Of a stretch of DNA of 64,000 nt, positions 15,882-24,960 are shown piece by piece. A program made the translations under genes and the position numbers. A model generated the notes under the pieces. That model was not told where the DNA came from. It saw only the letters and a program-made list of their open reading frames with translations, and ran no database searches. How positions within the stretch are numbered: position 1 is the first letter of the stretch; every line of letters begins with the position of its first letter. Location of the stretch: the NCBI GenBank assembly GCA_014651175.1, contig BMWJ01000008.1:124001-188000 (forward strand), written 5' to 3'. The stretch comes from Streptomyces clavifer (GTDB taxonomy: Bacteria; Actinomycetota; Actinomycetes; Streptomycetales; Streptomycetaceae).

Positions 15882-16697
15882 ATGCTGACTGTCACCACGG
15901 TAAATGTGAACGGGCTCCGTGCCGCCGCGAAGAAGGGTTTCGGCGAGTGGCTGGGGCGGACCGAGGCCGACGCGGTCTGTCTCCAGGAGGTCCGTGCCGA
16001 AGCGCAGCAGCTCCCCGAAGAGCTGCGTGAGCCCGAGGGGTGGCACGTCGTGTACGCCCCGGCCGCGGCCAAGGGGCGCGCGGGAGTCGCCGTCTTCACG
16101 CGGCAGGCGCCGGAGCGCGTCCAGGTCGGTTTCGGTGGGTTCGGGGTGCCGGGGAGCGAGGAGTTCGACGCCTCCGGCCGCTACGTCGAGGTGGACCTGC
16201 CCGGCGTGACGATCGCCAGCCTGTATCTGCCCTCCGGTGAGGTCGGCACCGAGAAGCAGGAGGAGAAGGAGCGCTTCATGGCGGCCTTCCTCCCCTATCT
16301 CCAGGGGCTGAAGGGCCGGGCCGCCGCCGAGGGGCGCGAGGTCGTGGTCTGCGGCGACTGGAACATCGCCCACCGGGAGGCCGACCTCAAGAACTGGAAG
16401 GCCAACAAGAAGAACTCGGGCTTCCTCCCCGGGGAGCGGGAGTGGCTGACCCGGGTCTTCGACGAGGCCGCGTACGTGGACGTCGTCCGCGCCCTGCACC
16501 CGGACGAGGAGGGGCCGTACTCCTGGTGGTCCTACCGCGGGCGGGCCTTCGACAACGACGCGGGCTGGCGCATCGACTACCAGGTGGCGACGCCCGGACT
16601 CGCCGGCCGGGCGGTCAAGGCGTGGGTGGAGCGCGCCGCCACGCACGGCGAGCGGTGGAGCGACCACGCACCCGTGACGGTCACGTACGAGCGTTAG
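15882..16697 (+). CDS. exoA: Exodeoxyribonuclease III / AP endonuclease
   Basis: A 271-residue enzyme of the ExoIII (XthA) family, which cleaves DNA at abasic sites and degrades 3' ends during base-excision repair. Motifs in order are VNVNGLRAAAKKG (metal-site Asn), CLQEVRAE (catalytic Glu), GDWNIAHREADLKNW (Asp/Asn) and WSDHAPVTV (Asp-His). The length is typical. Its stop overlaps that of the convergent MerR gene by 2 nt. Confidence 0.95.
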   Translation: MLTVTTVNVNGLRAAAKKGFGEWLGRTEADAVCLQEVRAEAQQLPEELREPEGWHVVYAPAAAKGRAGVAVFTRQAPERVQVGFGGFGVPGSEEFDASGRYVEVDLPGVTIASLYLPSGEVGTEKQEEKERFMAAFLPYLQGLKGRAAAEGREVVVCGDWNIAHREADLKNWKANKKNSGFLPGEREWLTRVFDEAAYVDVVRALHPDEEGPYSWWSYRGRAFDNDAGWRIDYQVATPGLAGRAVKAWVERAATHGERWSDHAPVTVTYER

Positions 16698-17386
16698 GTG
16701 TCCTGTCCGCGGAGGTCGGGCGCGGGGCGGGGCGCGTCGTCGTCGCGCAGCTGCCGGTCCAGGGCCATGGACAGCTCCGCGTCCACCACCGCGTGGGCGA
16801 GCGTGCGCAGTTGGTCCGGATCGGTGTCCGCCGCGTGGGTGCGCAGCACGCGGACGAAGTGGGCGGCGAGGGCGTCGGCGTGCTCGCGGACCAGGCGGCC
16901 GGAGGAGAGCACCGCGGAGAGCGGCACCCCTTCCCGCACGAGCTCCGCCGACACCTCCAGCAGGCGGCGGCTGATGTGGACGATCTCGTCGCCGTCGGTG
17001 GCGAGATAGCCCAGGTCGAGGGCGGCGGAGAGGTTCTCCGCCGTGGCCTCGTCCGCGAAGTAGTCGGCGAGCTTCTCGGGGGTGAGCCGGACCGGGGTCT
17101 CCTCGGTCGGCTCGCCGAGGCCCAGCACCTCGGCGACGTCGCGGCCGCTGTCGAAGGTGGCGGCCAGGTCGGCGATGCCGTTGAGGGTGTGGCCGCGGTC
17201 CAGTAGGCCCGTGATGGTGCGCAGCCGGGCGAGGTGGTGGTCGTCGTACCAGGCGATACGGCCCTCGCGGCGAGGCGGCTGGATCAGCCCGCGCTCCCGG
17301 TAGAAGCGCAGGGTGCGCACGGTGATGCCGGCCTCGCGGGCCAGCTCCTCCATGCGGTATTCGCGGTGCTCGCGTCCTTCAGCCAC
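16694..17386 (-). CDS. MerR-family transcriptional regulator
   Basis: A 230-residue regulator. The N-terminal winged helix reads YRMEELAREAGITVRTLRFYRERGLIQPP with the second helix pair YDDHHLARLRTITGLLDRGHTL. The C-terminal domain is helical, with no Cys cluster of metal sensors, so it probably senses an organic ligand. GTG 17386 is the start, 6 nt after the -10. It is divergent from the monooxygenase-hydrolase-SDR operon and a palindrome lies between, suggesting that it controls that operon. Confidence 0.88.
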   Translation of the reverse strand: MAEGREHREYRMEELAREAGITVRTLRFYRERGLIQPPRREGRIAWYDDHHLARLRTITGLLDRGHTLNGIADLAATFDSGRDVAEVLGLGEPTEETPVRLTPEKLADYFADEATAENLSAALDLGYLATDGDEIVHISRRLLEVSAELVREGVPLSAVLSSGRLVREHADALAAHFVRVLRTHAADTDPDQLRTLAHAVVDAELSMALDRQLRDDDAPRPAPDLRGQDT

Positions 17387-17392
17387 ACCCGC

Positions 17393-17414
17393 ACCCTATG
17401 TTGTACCGCCGGTA
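17393..17414 (-). promoter_or_regulatory. merR promoter and palindromic operator
   Basis: On the minus strand TAGGGT (17398-17393) is a -10 6 nt before GTG 17386. Just upstream TACCG-C-CGGTA (17404-17414) is a perfect short palindrome placed where MerR proteins bind, between -35 and -10. The same site could serve the divergent operon. Confidence 0.5.
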
Positions 17415-17521
17415 ACTTTCCTTGCCCCGCCCCCTACCCATCAGTACGGAGCTGCTCTACCCTCCCAACAACGCCAGTGATTGCTGGCAGAGTCGCGTAC
17501 GTACCGCGGGGAGGCGGCAGC

Positions 17522-19042
17522 ATGGCCCAGCACGAGCATGTACGAGTGGCGGTGATCGGATCCGGATTCGGGGGCCTCGGAGCCGCGGTCCGGTTGCGCC
17601 GCGAGGGCATCACCGACTTCCTGGTTCTCGAGCGGGCCGGATCCGTCGGTGGCACCTGGCGCGACAACAGCTATCCGGGCTGTGCCTGCGACGTACCGTC
17701 CCACCTCTACTCCTTCTCGTTCGCGCCCAACCCCGACTGGCCGCGCACCTTCTCGGGGCAGGAGCACATCAGGGCCTACCTGGAGCACGTGGCCGACACC
17801 TTCGGGCTGCGCCCGCACCTCAGGTTCGACCACGAGGTCACGGTCATGCGCTGGGACAACGACCGGCTGTACTGGGTGATCGAGTCGGCGAACGGCACCA
17901 CGGTCACCGCCGACGTCGTCGTCTCCGCGACCGGCCCGCTCTCCGACCCGAAGCTTCCGGACATACCCGGGCTCGCCGACTTCCCCGGCAAGGTCTTCCA
18001 CTCGGCGCAGTGGGACCACGACCACGACCTGACCGGTCAGCGCGTCGCCGTCATCGGCACCGGTGCATCCGCCATCCAGATCGTGCCGGAGATCCAGCCC
18101 CACGTGGCCGCGCTCACGCTGTTCCAGCGGACGCCCCCCTGGGTGATGCCGCGCATGGACCGGGCCATCAGCGGGGCGGAGAAATGGCTGCACCGCACGC
18201 TTCCGTTCACCGGGACCGCGCGCCGCGGACTGCTCTGGGGCATCCGGGAGCTGCAGGTCGGCGCCTTCACCAAGCATCCCGACCAGCTGGGCATCGTTGA
18301 GCGGATAGCCCGGGCCAACATGGCCCGGGCGGTCAAGGACCCGGAACTGCGGGCCAGGCTGACCCCCTCGTACCGCATCGGCTGCAAGCGCATCCTGCTC
18401 TCGAACGCCTACTATCCGGCGCTGGCCCGGCCGAACGTGGACGTGATCTCCTCCGGTCTCGCCGAGGTGCGGGGCTCCACCCTGGTCGCCTCGGACGGCA
18501 CGGAGACCGAGGCCGACGTGATCGTCCTCGGCACCGGCTTCCACGTGACGGACATGCCGATCGCGGACCGGGTCATCGGCGCGGAGGGCATCACGCTCGC
18601 CGAGTCCTGGAAGGACGGCATGCAGGCGCTGCGGGGCGCGACGGCGGCCGGCTTCCCCAACTGGATGACGGTCATCGGCCCCAACACCGGGCTCGGCAAC
18701 TCCTCGATGATCCTGATGATCGAGTCCCAGCTGAACTACATGGCCGACTACCTGCGCCAGCTGGACGTCCTGGGCGGGCGCGCGGCACTCGGCGCGCGGA
18801 CCTCCGCCGTCGGCGCCTGGAACCGGCGCGTCCAGGAGCGGATGAAGCGCACCGTCTGGAACACCGGCGGCTGCACCAGCTGGTACCTGGACGCCGACGG
18901 GCGCAACACCACGGTCTGGCCGGGGACCACGGCCGAATTCCGGCGGGCCACACGCACCGTCGACCTCGGGGAGTACGAGGTCGTCCGGCCACCCGCCCCC
19001 AGCGCCGACCAGAAGCCCGTCACCGAGGAGGCTGTCCGATGA
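17522..19042 (+). CDS. Flavin-containing monooxygenase, Baeyer-Villiger type
   Basis: A 506-residue FAD/NADPH monooxygenase. GSGFGGLG (12-19) binds FAD. The Baeyer-Villiger fingerprint F-x-G-x3-H-x3-W appears as FPGKVFHSAQW near residues 154-164, and the second dinucleotide motif GTGASAIQ is near 178-185. Such enzymes insert oxygen into ketones to give esters or lactones. RBS GGGGAGG precedes ATG 17522. The stop overlaps the next hydrolase start by 4 nt, so monooxygenase, hydrolase and SDR form a tightly coupled operon: an alcohol dehydrogenase, ketone monooxygenase and esterase set that could oxidise a secondary alcohol through ketone and ester. That pathway is inference. Confidence 0.9.
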   Translation: MAQHEHVRVAVIGSGFGGLGAAVRLRREGITDFLVLERAGSVGGTWRDNSYPGCACDVPSHLYSFSFAPNPDWPRTFSGQEHIRAYLEHVADTFGLRPHLRFDHEVTVMRWDNDRLYWVIESANGTTVTADVVVSATGPLSDPKLPDIPGLADFPGKVFHSAQWDHDHDLTGQRVAVIGTGASAIQIVPEIQPHVAALTLFQRTPPWVMPRMDRAISGAEKWLHRTLPFTGTARRGLLWGIRELQVGAFTKHPDQLGIVERIARANMARAVKDPELRARLTPSYRIGCKRILLSNAYYPALARPNVDVISSGLAEVRGSTLVASDGTETEADVIVLGTGFHVTDMPIADRVIGAEGITLAESWKDGMQALRGATAAGFPNWMTVIGPNTGLGNSSMILMIESQLNYMADYLRQLDVLGGRAALGARTSAVGAWNRRVQERMKRTVWNTGGCTSWYLDADGRNTTVWPGTTAEFRRATRTVDLGEYEVVRPPAPSADQKPVTEEAVR

Positions 19043-19980
19043 GCCGGCTGCTGCACCGCACGGACGCGCCGCCCGTGCCCGTCCGCGAACTGACCGCCCT
19101 CTCCGCCGACGGGTCGTCCCTCCACGTCGAGCTGCACGGGCCCGACGACGCCCCCGCCGTGGTCCTGGCGCACGGCTGGACCTGCAACACCCACTTCTGG
19201 GCCGCTCAGGTGCGCGACCTCGCGGTGGACCACCGGGTCGTCGTCTACGACCAGCGGGGGCACGGCCGCACCCCGGAGCCGGGTCCGGGCGGATACAGCA
19301 CGCGGGCGCTGGCCGACGACCTGGAAGCCGTACTGAGGGCCACGCTCGCACCGGGGCAGAAGGCGGTGCTCGGCGGCCACTCCATGGGAGGGATGACGCT
19401 GATGGCGGCGGCCGGCCGGGCCGCCGTGCGCGAGCACGGGGCGGCCGTCCTGCTGTGCAGCACCGGCAGTTCGCGGCTGACCGCCGAGTCCCTGGTGCTG
19501 CCGATGCGGGCCGGCGCCCTCCGCACGCGGCTGACCGCGAAGATCCTCGGTGCTCCGGCACCGCTCGGGCCGGTCACGGGGATGTCGAAGGTGATTCTCA
19601 GGTACGTCACGATGGGCCGCGGTTCGTCCCCGGAGCGGGTGGACGCCTGTGCCAGGATCGTGCACGCGTGTCCCCGCAAGGCACGCATGGCCTGGGGCCA
19701 GGTCCTCGGGGAGCTCGATCTCGAGGCGCGGCTGCGGGAGCTGCGGCTGCCGACCGCGGTCATCGCGGGTACGGAGGACCGGCTGACGCCGCCCGTGCAC
19801 GCGCGGGCCGTCGAGGCGGCACTGCCCCGGAGCCTGGGACTCACCGAGCTGACCGGCATGGGGCACATGACGCCCGTCGAGGCACCCGAGGTGGTCACCG
19901 CGAAACTTCGTGAGCTGGTGGCCGCCTACGTCACTGTGGACAGTGCGGCGCAGGCCGTGAGCGAGGAGGAGGTCGCATGA
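19039..19980 (+). CDS. Alpha/beta-fold hydrolase of the monooxygenase operon
   Basis: A 313-residue alpha/beta hydrolase. LAHGWTCNTHFW gives the oxyanion loop, GHSMGG the nucleophile (Ser115), GTEDRLTPP the acid region and GMGHMTPVEAPE the catalytic His. It is coupled to the upstream monooxygenase and downstream SDR by 4-nt ATGA overlaps at both ends. In this setting it may hydrolyse the ester formed by the monooxygenase. No signal peptide is visible, so it acts in the cytoplasm. Confidence 0.88.
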   Translation: MSRLLHRTDAPPVPVRELTALSADGSSLHVELHGPDDAPAVVLAHGWTCNTHFWAAQVRDLAVDHRVVVYDQRGHGRTPEPGPGGYSTRALADDLEAVLRATLAPGQKAVLGGHSMGGMTLMAAAGRAAVREHGAAVLLCSTGSSRLTAESLVLPMRAGALRTRLTAKILGAPAPLGPVTGMSKVILRYVTMGRGSSPERVDACARIVHACPRKARMAWGQVLGELDLEARLRELRLPTAVIAGTEDRLTPPVHARAVEAALPRSLGLTELTGMGHMTPVEAPEVVTAKLRELVAAYVTVDSAAQAVSEEEVA

Positions 19981-20861
19981 GTACCAGGCGGAGTCTCGAA
20001 GGACAGGTCGTCGTCGTCACGGGCGCGGCACGCGGTGTGGGCGAACTGCTGGCCCGCAAGCTGTCGGCACGCGGTGCCAAGCTGGCCCTCGTCGGTCTGG
20101 AACCGGACGAGCTGAAAGCGGTGTCCGAGCGGCTGCACGCGGAGAGCGACCACTGGTACGCCGATGTCACCGACCACGAGGCGATGGCCCAGGTCGCCCG
20201 TGAGGTCAAGGAGCGCTTCGGGAAGGTCGACATCGTCGTCGCCAACGCGGGGGTCGCCTCGGGCGGGCCGTTCGTGGACTCCGATCCCGTCGCGTGGCGC
20301 CGGGTCATCGAGGTGAACCTGATCGGTGGCGCGGTCACGGGGCGGGCGTTCCTGCCGGTGCTCATGGAGAGCCGCGGATACTTCCTCCAGATAGCGTCGC
20401 TGGCCGCGATCACCCCGGCGCCGATGATGAGCGCGTACTGCGCGTCGAAGTCCGGTGTGGAGGCCTTCGCGCACAGCCTGCGCGCGGAGGTCGGCTACCG
20501 GGGGGTGAAGGTCGGGGTCGGCTACCTGTCCTGGACCGACACCGACATGGTGCGCGGTGCCGACGAGGACGACGTCATGCGGGAGTTGCGGCAGCGGCTG
20601 CCGTGGCCGACGAACCGTACGTATCCGCTGGGCCCGGCGGTGGACCGGATCGTGGCCGGGATCGAGCGGCGGTCCGCGCACGTGTACGCGCAGTGGTGGC
20701 TGCGCGGGATGCAGTCGGTCCGGGGCTGTCTGCCGATGCTGATCAGGGCCGTGGGGCAGCGGGAGATGGAGCGGTTCGGGCCTCGGCTCGAGGGTGTGAG
20801 CACAGGGCTCGTGGGGGCCGGTGGTGCGGCGGATCAAGAGGCGCGCACGCAGCGTAAATGA
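19977..20861 (+). CDS. SDR-family NAD(P)-dependent oxidoreductase of the monooxygenase operon
   Basis: A 294-residue SDR with TGAARGVG (cofactor loop), NAGVASG, and the catalytic SAYCASK (Tyr-x3-Lys). Beyond the SDR core there is a C-terminal extension of about 60 residues with AQWWLRGMQSVRGCLPMLI, as in SDRs that act on hydrophobic substrates. It starts at ATG 19977, overlapping the hydrolase by 4 nt, and ends the operon. It may supply or recycle the ketone used by the monooxygenase. Confidence 0.87.
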   Translation: MSTRRSLEGQVVVVTGAARGVGELLARKLSARGAKLALVGLEPDELKAVSERLHAESDHWYADVTDHEAMAQVAREVKERFGKVDIVVANAGVASGGPFVDSDPVAWRRVIEVNLIGGAVTGRAFLPVLMESRGYFLQIASLAAITPAPMMSAYCASKSGVEAFAHSLRAEVGYRGVKVGVGYLSWTDTDMVRGADEDDVMRELRQRLPWPTNRTYPLGPAVDRIVAGIERRSAHVYAQWWLRGMQSVRGCLPMLIRAVGQREMERFGPRLEGVSTGLVGAGGAADQEARTQRK

Positions 20862-20946
20862 TCGAAATGCGGCTGATGTCCGGGTGTGTAAGTCTGAGCG
20901 AGGCCCTTACGGGGCCCCCCCACGCACCCACATAGGAGTGAACAGC

Positions 20947-21153
20947 ATGGGCATCGCAGACCAGTTCAAGGACAAGGCGCAGGAGCTCGCCGACCAGGCC
21001 AAGCAGAAGAAGCCGGCCGACCGGCGGGACGGGGCGCAGAAGCGTCCCGCCGGTGCCCCGGGCGAGCGGTCGGACCGCGGCTCGGACCAGTCCGGGGTGC
21101 GGGAGCGGGCGCAGGACGCGGCGGACCGTACGCGTGAGCGTTTCGAGCGTTGA
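20947..21153 (+). CDS. Small hydrophilic protein of unknown function
   Basis: A 68-residue, highly charged protein starting MGIADQFKDKAQELADQAKQ, with Lys/Glu/Asp/Gln-rich helical repeats and no hydrophobic core. AGGAGTG lies 7 nt before ATG 20947. This resembles the CsbD-like or stress-associated small proteins that are common in Streptomyces, but no diagnostic motif is present. It is a monocistronic gene closed by a strong terminator at 21200. Confidence 0.7.
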   Translation: MGIADQFKDKAQELADQAKQKKPADRRDGAQKRPAGAPGERSDRGSDQSGVRERAQDAADRTRERFER

Positions 21154-21199
21154 CGTGAGGCGGGCGGCGCGGAGCGTCTGACGCGTCCGCGCCGCTGCG

Positions 21200-21231
21200 A
21201 GGGGCGCATCCGGAGGACCGGGTGCGCCCCT
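21200..21231 (+). terminator. Terminator after the small hydrophilic protein gene
   Basis: A 14-bp stem AGGGGCGCATCCGG / CCGGGTGCGCCCCT (one T:G wobble) with loop AGGA, followed by TCTCC. It separates this gene from the convergent protease gene. Confidence 0.75.
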
Positions 21232-21315
21232 TCTCCGCGGGCCGATGCCCTCAAGCGCCGTGCGCACCTGCGGGGTTGGGCGGGGCGGGGGGCTGCCCGG
21301 GCTGCTGGGGGCGGG

Positions 21316-24300
21316 TCACCTCGGGGGGAGTGGGGGGCGGCGGAGGACCGGGGCCGTGGCGTAGGTGGGGGGCGTGGCCGCAGGGTGGTCCGTCAGGAGG
21401 GCCAGGGCCACCCGCACCGCGTCGTCGAGGACCGCGTGGCGGCCTTCCGCCCAGTCCAGGGGAGTTCGCAGCGCCTCCACGTCGGGTTCGACGCCGTGGT
21501 TCTCGACGGACCAGCCGTACGTGTCGAACCAGGCCGCGTTCATCGGCACCGTGATCACCGTCCCGTCGCCGAGACGGTGACGCCCGGTCATGCCGACCAC
21601 GCCGCCCCAGGTGCGCTGGCCCACCACGGGCCCCAGCTTCAACAGCCGGAAGGCGGCCGTGATCATGTCGCCGTCGGAGGACGTCGCCTCGTCCGCGAGG
21701 GCCACCACCGGGCCCCGGGGCGCGTTGGACGCGTACGAGACCGGCTGCGCGTTGCGCGTCAGGTCCCAGCCGAGGATCGTGCGGGTCAGCTTCTCGACGA
21801 CCAGCTCGCTGATGTGGCCGCCCGCGTTGCCGCGTACGTCCACGATCAGGGCCGGACGCGACACCTCCAGCCGCAGGTCTCGGTTGAACTGGGCCCATCC
21901 CGAGCCGCCCATGTCGGGGATGTGCAGATACCCGCACCTGCCGCCGCTCAGGTCCCGTACGACCTCGCGGCGCTTGGCCACCCAGTCCTGGTAGCGCAGC
22001 GGCCGTTCGTCGACCAGGGGGACGATCGCGATGCGGCGGGACCGGCCGCCGCACTCCCCGCCCGCCGGGCGGAACGTGAGCTCGACCGTGGTGCCGCCCG
22101 CGGCCGTCAGCAGCGGGTAGGGGCCGGTCACCGGGTCCACCGGCCGGCCGTCGACATGGGTGAGGACCGCACCCTCCCGGATGCCCGTACCGGCGAGCGG
22201 TGAACGGGCCTTGGAGTCCGAGGAGTCGCCGGGCAGGATCCGCCGCACCGTCCAGTCGCCGTCCCGGCACACGAGGTTCGCGCCCAGCAGCCCGATCGCC
22301 CGCTGGTAGTGGGGCGGCCCCTCGTTGCGGCGGGCGGGCGAGACGTACGCGTGGGAGGTGCCCAGCTCGCCCACGACCTCGCGCAGGAGATCCGCGAACT
22401 CGTCGGGGGAAGCGACCCGTTCGACCAGGGGCCGGTACTGGTCGAGCACGGCGTCCCAGTCGATGCCGCACATGTCCGGTTCCCAGAAGTAGGACCGGAT
22501 GATGCGCCCCGCCTCGCCGTACGCCTGGCGCCATTCGGCCGCCGGGTCCACGTCGTGCAGGATGCGGCGCAGGTCGAGATAGACCGTCGAGTCGTTGTCG
22601 CCGGGCTCGTTGGACGGTACGGCGCGCAGTTCGCCGTCGTCCATGACGACCAGCCGGGTCCGGTCCCCGCTGACCGCGAACCAGTCCAGGTGGTCGACCA
22701 GTTCGGTCCTGCGGGCCTTGGCGATGTTGAAGTGCTCCAGGGTCGGCCGGCCCGACATGTCCGCCGGGTTCGCGAACGTCTCACCCAGGGCGCCGGAGAT
22801 CGGCCAGCGCAGCCAGACGAGGCCGCCGCCGCTCACGGGCTGCAGCGCCGAGTACTTGGAAGCGGAGACGGGGAACGGCGTCACCCGGCTCTCCAGGCCC
22901 TCGAACTCCACCGTGACCGTCGTCCCCTCGACCGTGCCTTCGGGGATGTCCACCGGGTCCAGGCCGCCCGCCGCGGGCCTGCCGTCCGGGAGCAGGGCGA
23001 ACGGCGACGGGGTGGCCGAGGAGAGCGGGACGAGGTACGGGCGGCAGCCCAGCGGGAAGGAGAGGTCGCCGGTGTGGACGTCGTACACCGGGTCGAAACC
23101 GCGCCAGGACAGGAAGGCGAGATAGCGGCCGTCCCCGGTGAAGACGGGGTTCTCGTCCTCGAAACGGCCGTTGGTGACATCCACTGTCACCGGGGCGTCG
23201 GGGCCGGTGATCCTGGCCAGCTTGATCTGCCGCAGCGACCGGCCGATGCCCGGGTGCGACCAGGTCAGCCAGGCTCCGTCCGGCGAGAACGCCAGGTCGC
23301 GGACGGGGCCGTTGAGCGAGCGGATGAGCTCGGTGACCACGTCCGGTGCGGGGGCGGCGGGAGCGGGCCCGGTCGCGGCGCCCGCCACGTCGGGGGCCCC
23401 CACCGGTGCTCCGGCACCGGCAGGGTCCGGGGCGTCCGCCGGCTCTCCGGCACCGCCCGGGTCCGGGGTGTCGGTCAGGGCTGTGAGCCCGGCCAGGCCC
23501 GCGGTCTCCTCGTCCGTGGTGTCCAGGAGCAGCAGACGGCCGTCGTTCGACGCGACGGCCAGCCGCTCGCCCTCCGGGTCCGAGACGATCTCGTGGACCC
23601 GGCCCAGCTGCCCGGTGGCCAGCCTGCGCGGCTCGCGGTCGCCGCTGGCCCGGGGGAGATAGGCGATCTCGATCGCGTCGTCGCCGTCCGCGTCCGTGAC
23701 GTAGGCGACCTTGCCGCTGCTGCCGAGCATCTCCGGCAGCCGGACCCGCACCCCGGGGGTGTCCGTGATCGTGCGGGCGGGCCCGTCGCGGTGCGTCAGC
23801 CAGTACAGGCTGCCGCGCACGGAGACTGCGCTCGCCCGGCCCGTCTCGTCCACGGACAGCGAGTCGACATGGCTCGCGGCCGGCACCTGGTAGGTGCGCC
23901 GGCCCGTGCGCGGCCCACCGAGCCGCACCTCCAGCTTCCGCGGTACCGCGTCCGGCGATTCCAGGTCGTCGACCAGCCACAGATCGCCCGCGCACTGGTA
24001 GACGACCCTGCTGCCGTCACTGGACGCGTGCCGGGCGTAGAACGCGTCGTGGTCGGTGTGGCGGCGCAGGTCGCCGCCGTCCATCAGGCAGGAGTACAGA
24101 TTGCCGACGCCCTCGTGGTCGGAGAGGAAGGCGATGCGCCGTCCGACGAACATCGGCGCCTCCAGATGCCCGCCGATGTCGGGGAGCAGCCGCTCGCCGT
24201 GCAGCCACAGCCGCCCGGTCGCCCCGCCCCGGTAGCGCTTCCACGCCGACGGTTCGTGCGGCGGTGTGCCCGTGAGCAGCAGGGTGCGCCGCTCCCCGTC

Positions 24301-24759
24301 GATGTCGGCGACGGCGATGCCGGAGACGGGGCCCCAGGGCAGCTTGCCGCCGGGGCTGCCGTCGGTGGGCACGTTGTAGGCCCACGAGAAGTACGAGAAC
24401 GGCTGGCCTTGCGAGGACACGGCGAGGATCTGGGAGCTGTCACCGGGGTCGGGGCTCCACCCGCAGACCCTGGTGTCGGTCGAGCCCCAGTACGTGAGTC
24501 TGCGGGCGGGGCCCCCGTCCACGGGGGCCAGATGGATCTCTGGATCGAGCGTGCGCCAGGTCGTGTAGGCGATACGGCTGCCGTCGGGCGAGAAACGCGG
24601 ATGACTGACCCGGGTCCGGTCGACGGTCACCCGCCAGGCACGGCCGGGCCGCTGCCCCGCTTCGGCGAGGGGGGCGACCCAGAGGTCGTCCTCGGCCGCG
24701 AAGCAGAGCAAGTCCTCGTGGAGGTGCGGGAAACGGAGATACGCGACGTCGTCACTCAC
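21316..24759 (-). CDS. Tricorn-type S41 family protease
   Basis: A 1147-residue homologue of tricorn protease, a large cytoplasmic peptidase that degrades oligopeptides released by the proteasome. The N-terminal half is a beta-propeller (WD/PD40-type repeats such as RFSPDGSRIAY), interrupted near its middle by an Ala/Gly/Pro-rich low-complexity linker of about 50 residues. The C-terminal half has a PDZ domain and the S41 core. The catalytic set is visible as GTSHAYV (Ser-His pair), ATSSDGDM (nucleophile Ser) and ENHGVEPD (Glu). GTG 24759 is the likely start (SDDVAYLRFPHLH), though GGAGG is unusually close to it. It is divergent from the TetR gene. Confidence 0.9.
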   Translation of the reverse strand: MSDDVAYLRFPHLHEDLLCFAAEDDLWVAPLAEAGQRPGRAWRVTVDRTRVSHPRFSPDGSRIAYTTWRTLDPEIHLAPVDGGPARRLTYWGSTDTRVCGWSPDPGDSSQILAVSSQGQPFSYFSWAYNVPTDGSPGGKLPWGPVSGIAVADIDGERRTLLLTGTPPHEPSAWKRYRGGATGRLWLHGERLLPDIGGHLEAPMFVGRRIAFLSDHEGVGNLYSCLMDGGDLRRHTDHDAFYARHASSDGSRVVYQCAGDLWLVDDLESPDAVPRKLEVRLGGPRTGRRTYQVPAASHVDSLSVDETGRASAVSVRGSLYWLTHRDGPARTITDTPGVRVRLPEMLGSSGKVAYVTDADGDDAIEIAYLPRASGDREPRRLATGQLGRVHEIVSDPEGERLAVASNDGRLLLLDTTDEETAGLAGLTALTDTPDPGGAGEPADAPDPAGAGAPVGAPDVAGAATGPAPAAPAPDVVTELIRSLNGPVRDLAFSPDGAWLTWSHPGIGRSLRQIKLARITGPDAPVTVDVTNGRFEDENPVFTGDGRYLAFLSWRGFDPVYDVHTGDLSFPLGCRPYLVPLSSATPSPFALLPDGRPAAGGLDPVDIPEGTVEGTTVTVEFEGLESRVTPFPVSASKYSALQPVSGGGLVWLRWPISGALGETFANPADMSGRPTLEHFNIAKARRTELVDHLDWFAVSGDRTRLVVMDDGELRAVPSNEPGDNDSTVYLDLRRILHDVDPAAEWRQAYGEAGRIIRSYFWEPDMCGIDWDAVLDQYRPLVERVASPDEFADLLREVVGELGTSHAYVSPARRNEGPPHYQRAIGLLGANLVCRDGDWTVRRILPGDSSDSKARSPLAGTGIREGAVLTHVDGRPVDPVTGPYPLLTAAGGTTVELTFRPAGGECGGRSRRIAIVPLVDERPLRYQDWVAKRREVVRDLSGGRCGYLHIPDMGGSGWAQFNRDLRLEVSRPALIVDVRGNAGGHISELVVEKLTRTILGWDLTRNAQPVSYASNAPRGPVVALADEATSSDGDMITAAFRLLKLGPVVGQRTWGGVVGMTGRHRLGDGTVITVPMNAAWFDTYGWSVENHGVEPDVEALRTPLDWAEGRHAVLDDAVRVALALLTDHPAATPPTYATAPVLRRPPLPPR

Positions 24760-24794
24760 CCTCCAATGCTTTCCGCGCGAAGGGCCTCCGGCAA

Positions 24795-24874
24795 CTTGTG
24801 GTGCACGACACAAGCGAAACTATTTCGTTTCGCTGAGGGAAGGGGGTACCTTCAAAGTGTACGAAACAGTTTCG
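24795..24874. promoter_or_regulatory. Operator region between protease and TetR genes
   Basis: Two copies of the palindrome CGAAAC-WR-TTTCG occur: CGAAACTATTTCG (24815-24827) and CGAAACAGTTTCG (24862-24874), with centres 47 bp apart. The second is extended to ACGAAAC-A-GTTTCGT. They are probable TetR binding sites. A different inverted repeat, CTTGTG/CACAAG with an 8-nt spacer (24795-24814), lies on the protease side and may belong to another regulator. Confidence 0.65.
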
Positions 24875-24960
24875 TTCGTTTAGTTGATCACCCACTTGAT
24901 CGTCGAGTGGATGATCGCTGGCGTACGATCCAGCAGGCGCAAGGAACAGGAGGTCGACAC

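Noticed and set aside
17522-20861. Secondary-metabolite gene cluster around the monooxygenase
   Set aside because: No polyketide, peptide or terpene synthase lies anywhere near; the cassette looks catabolic or tailoring on its own.
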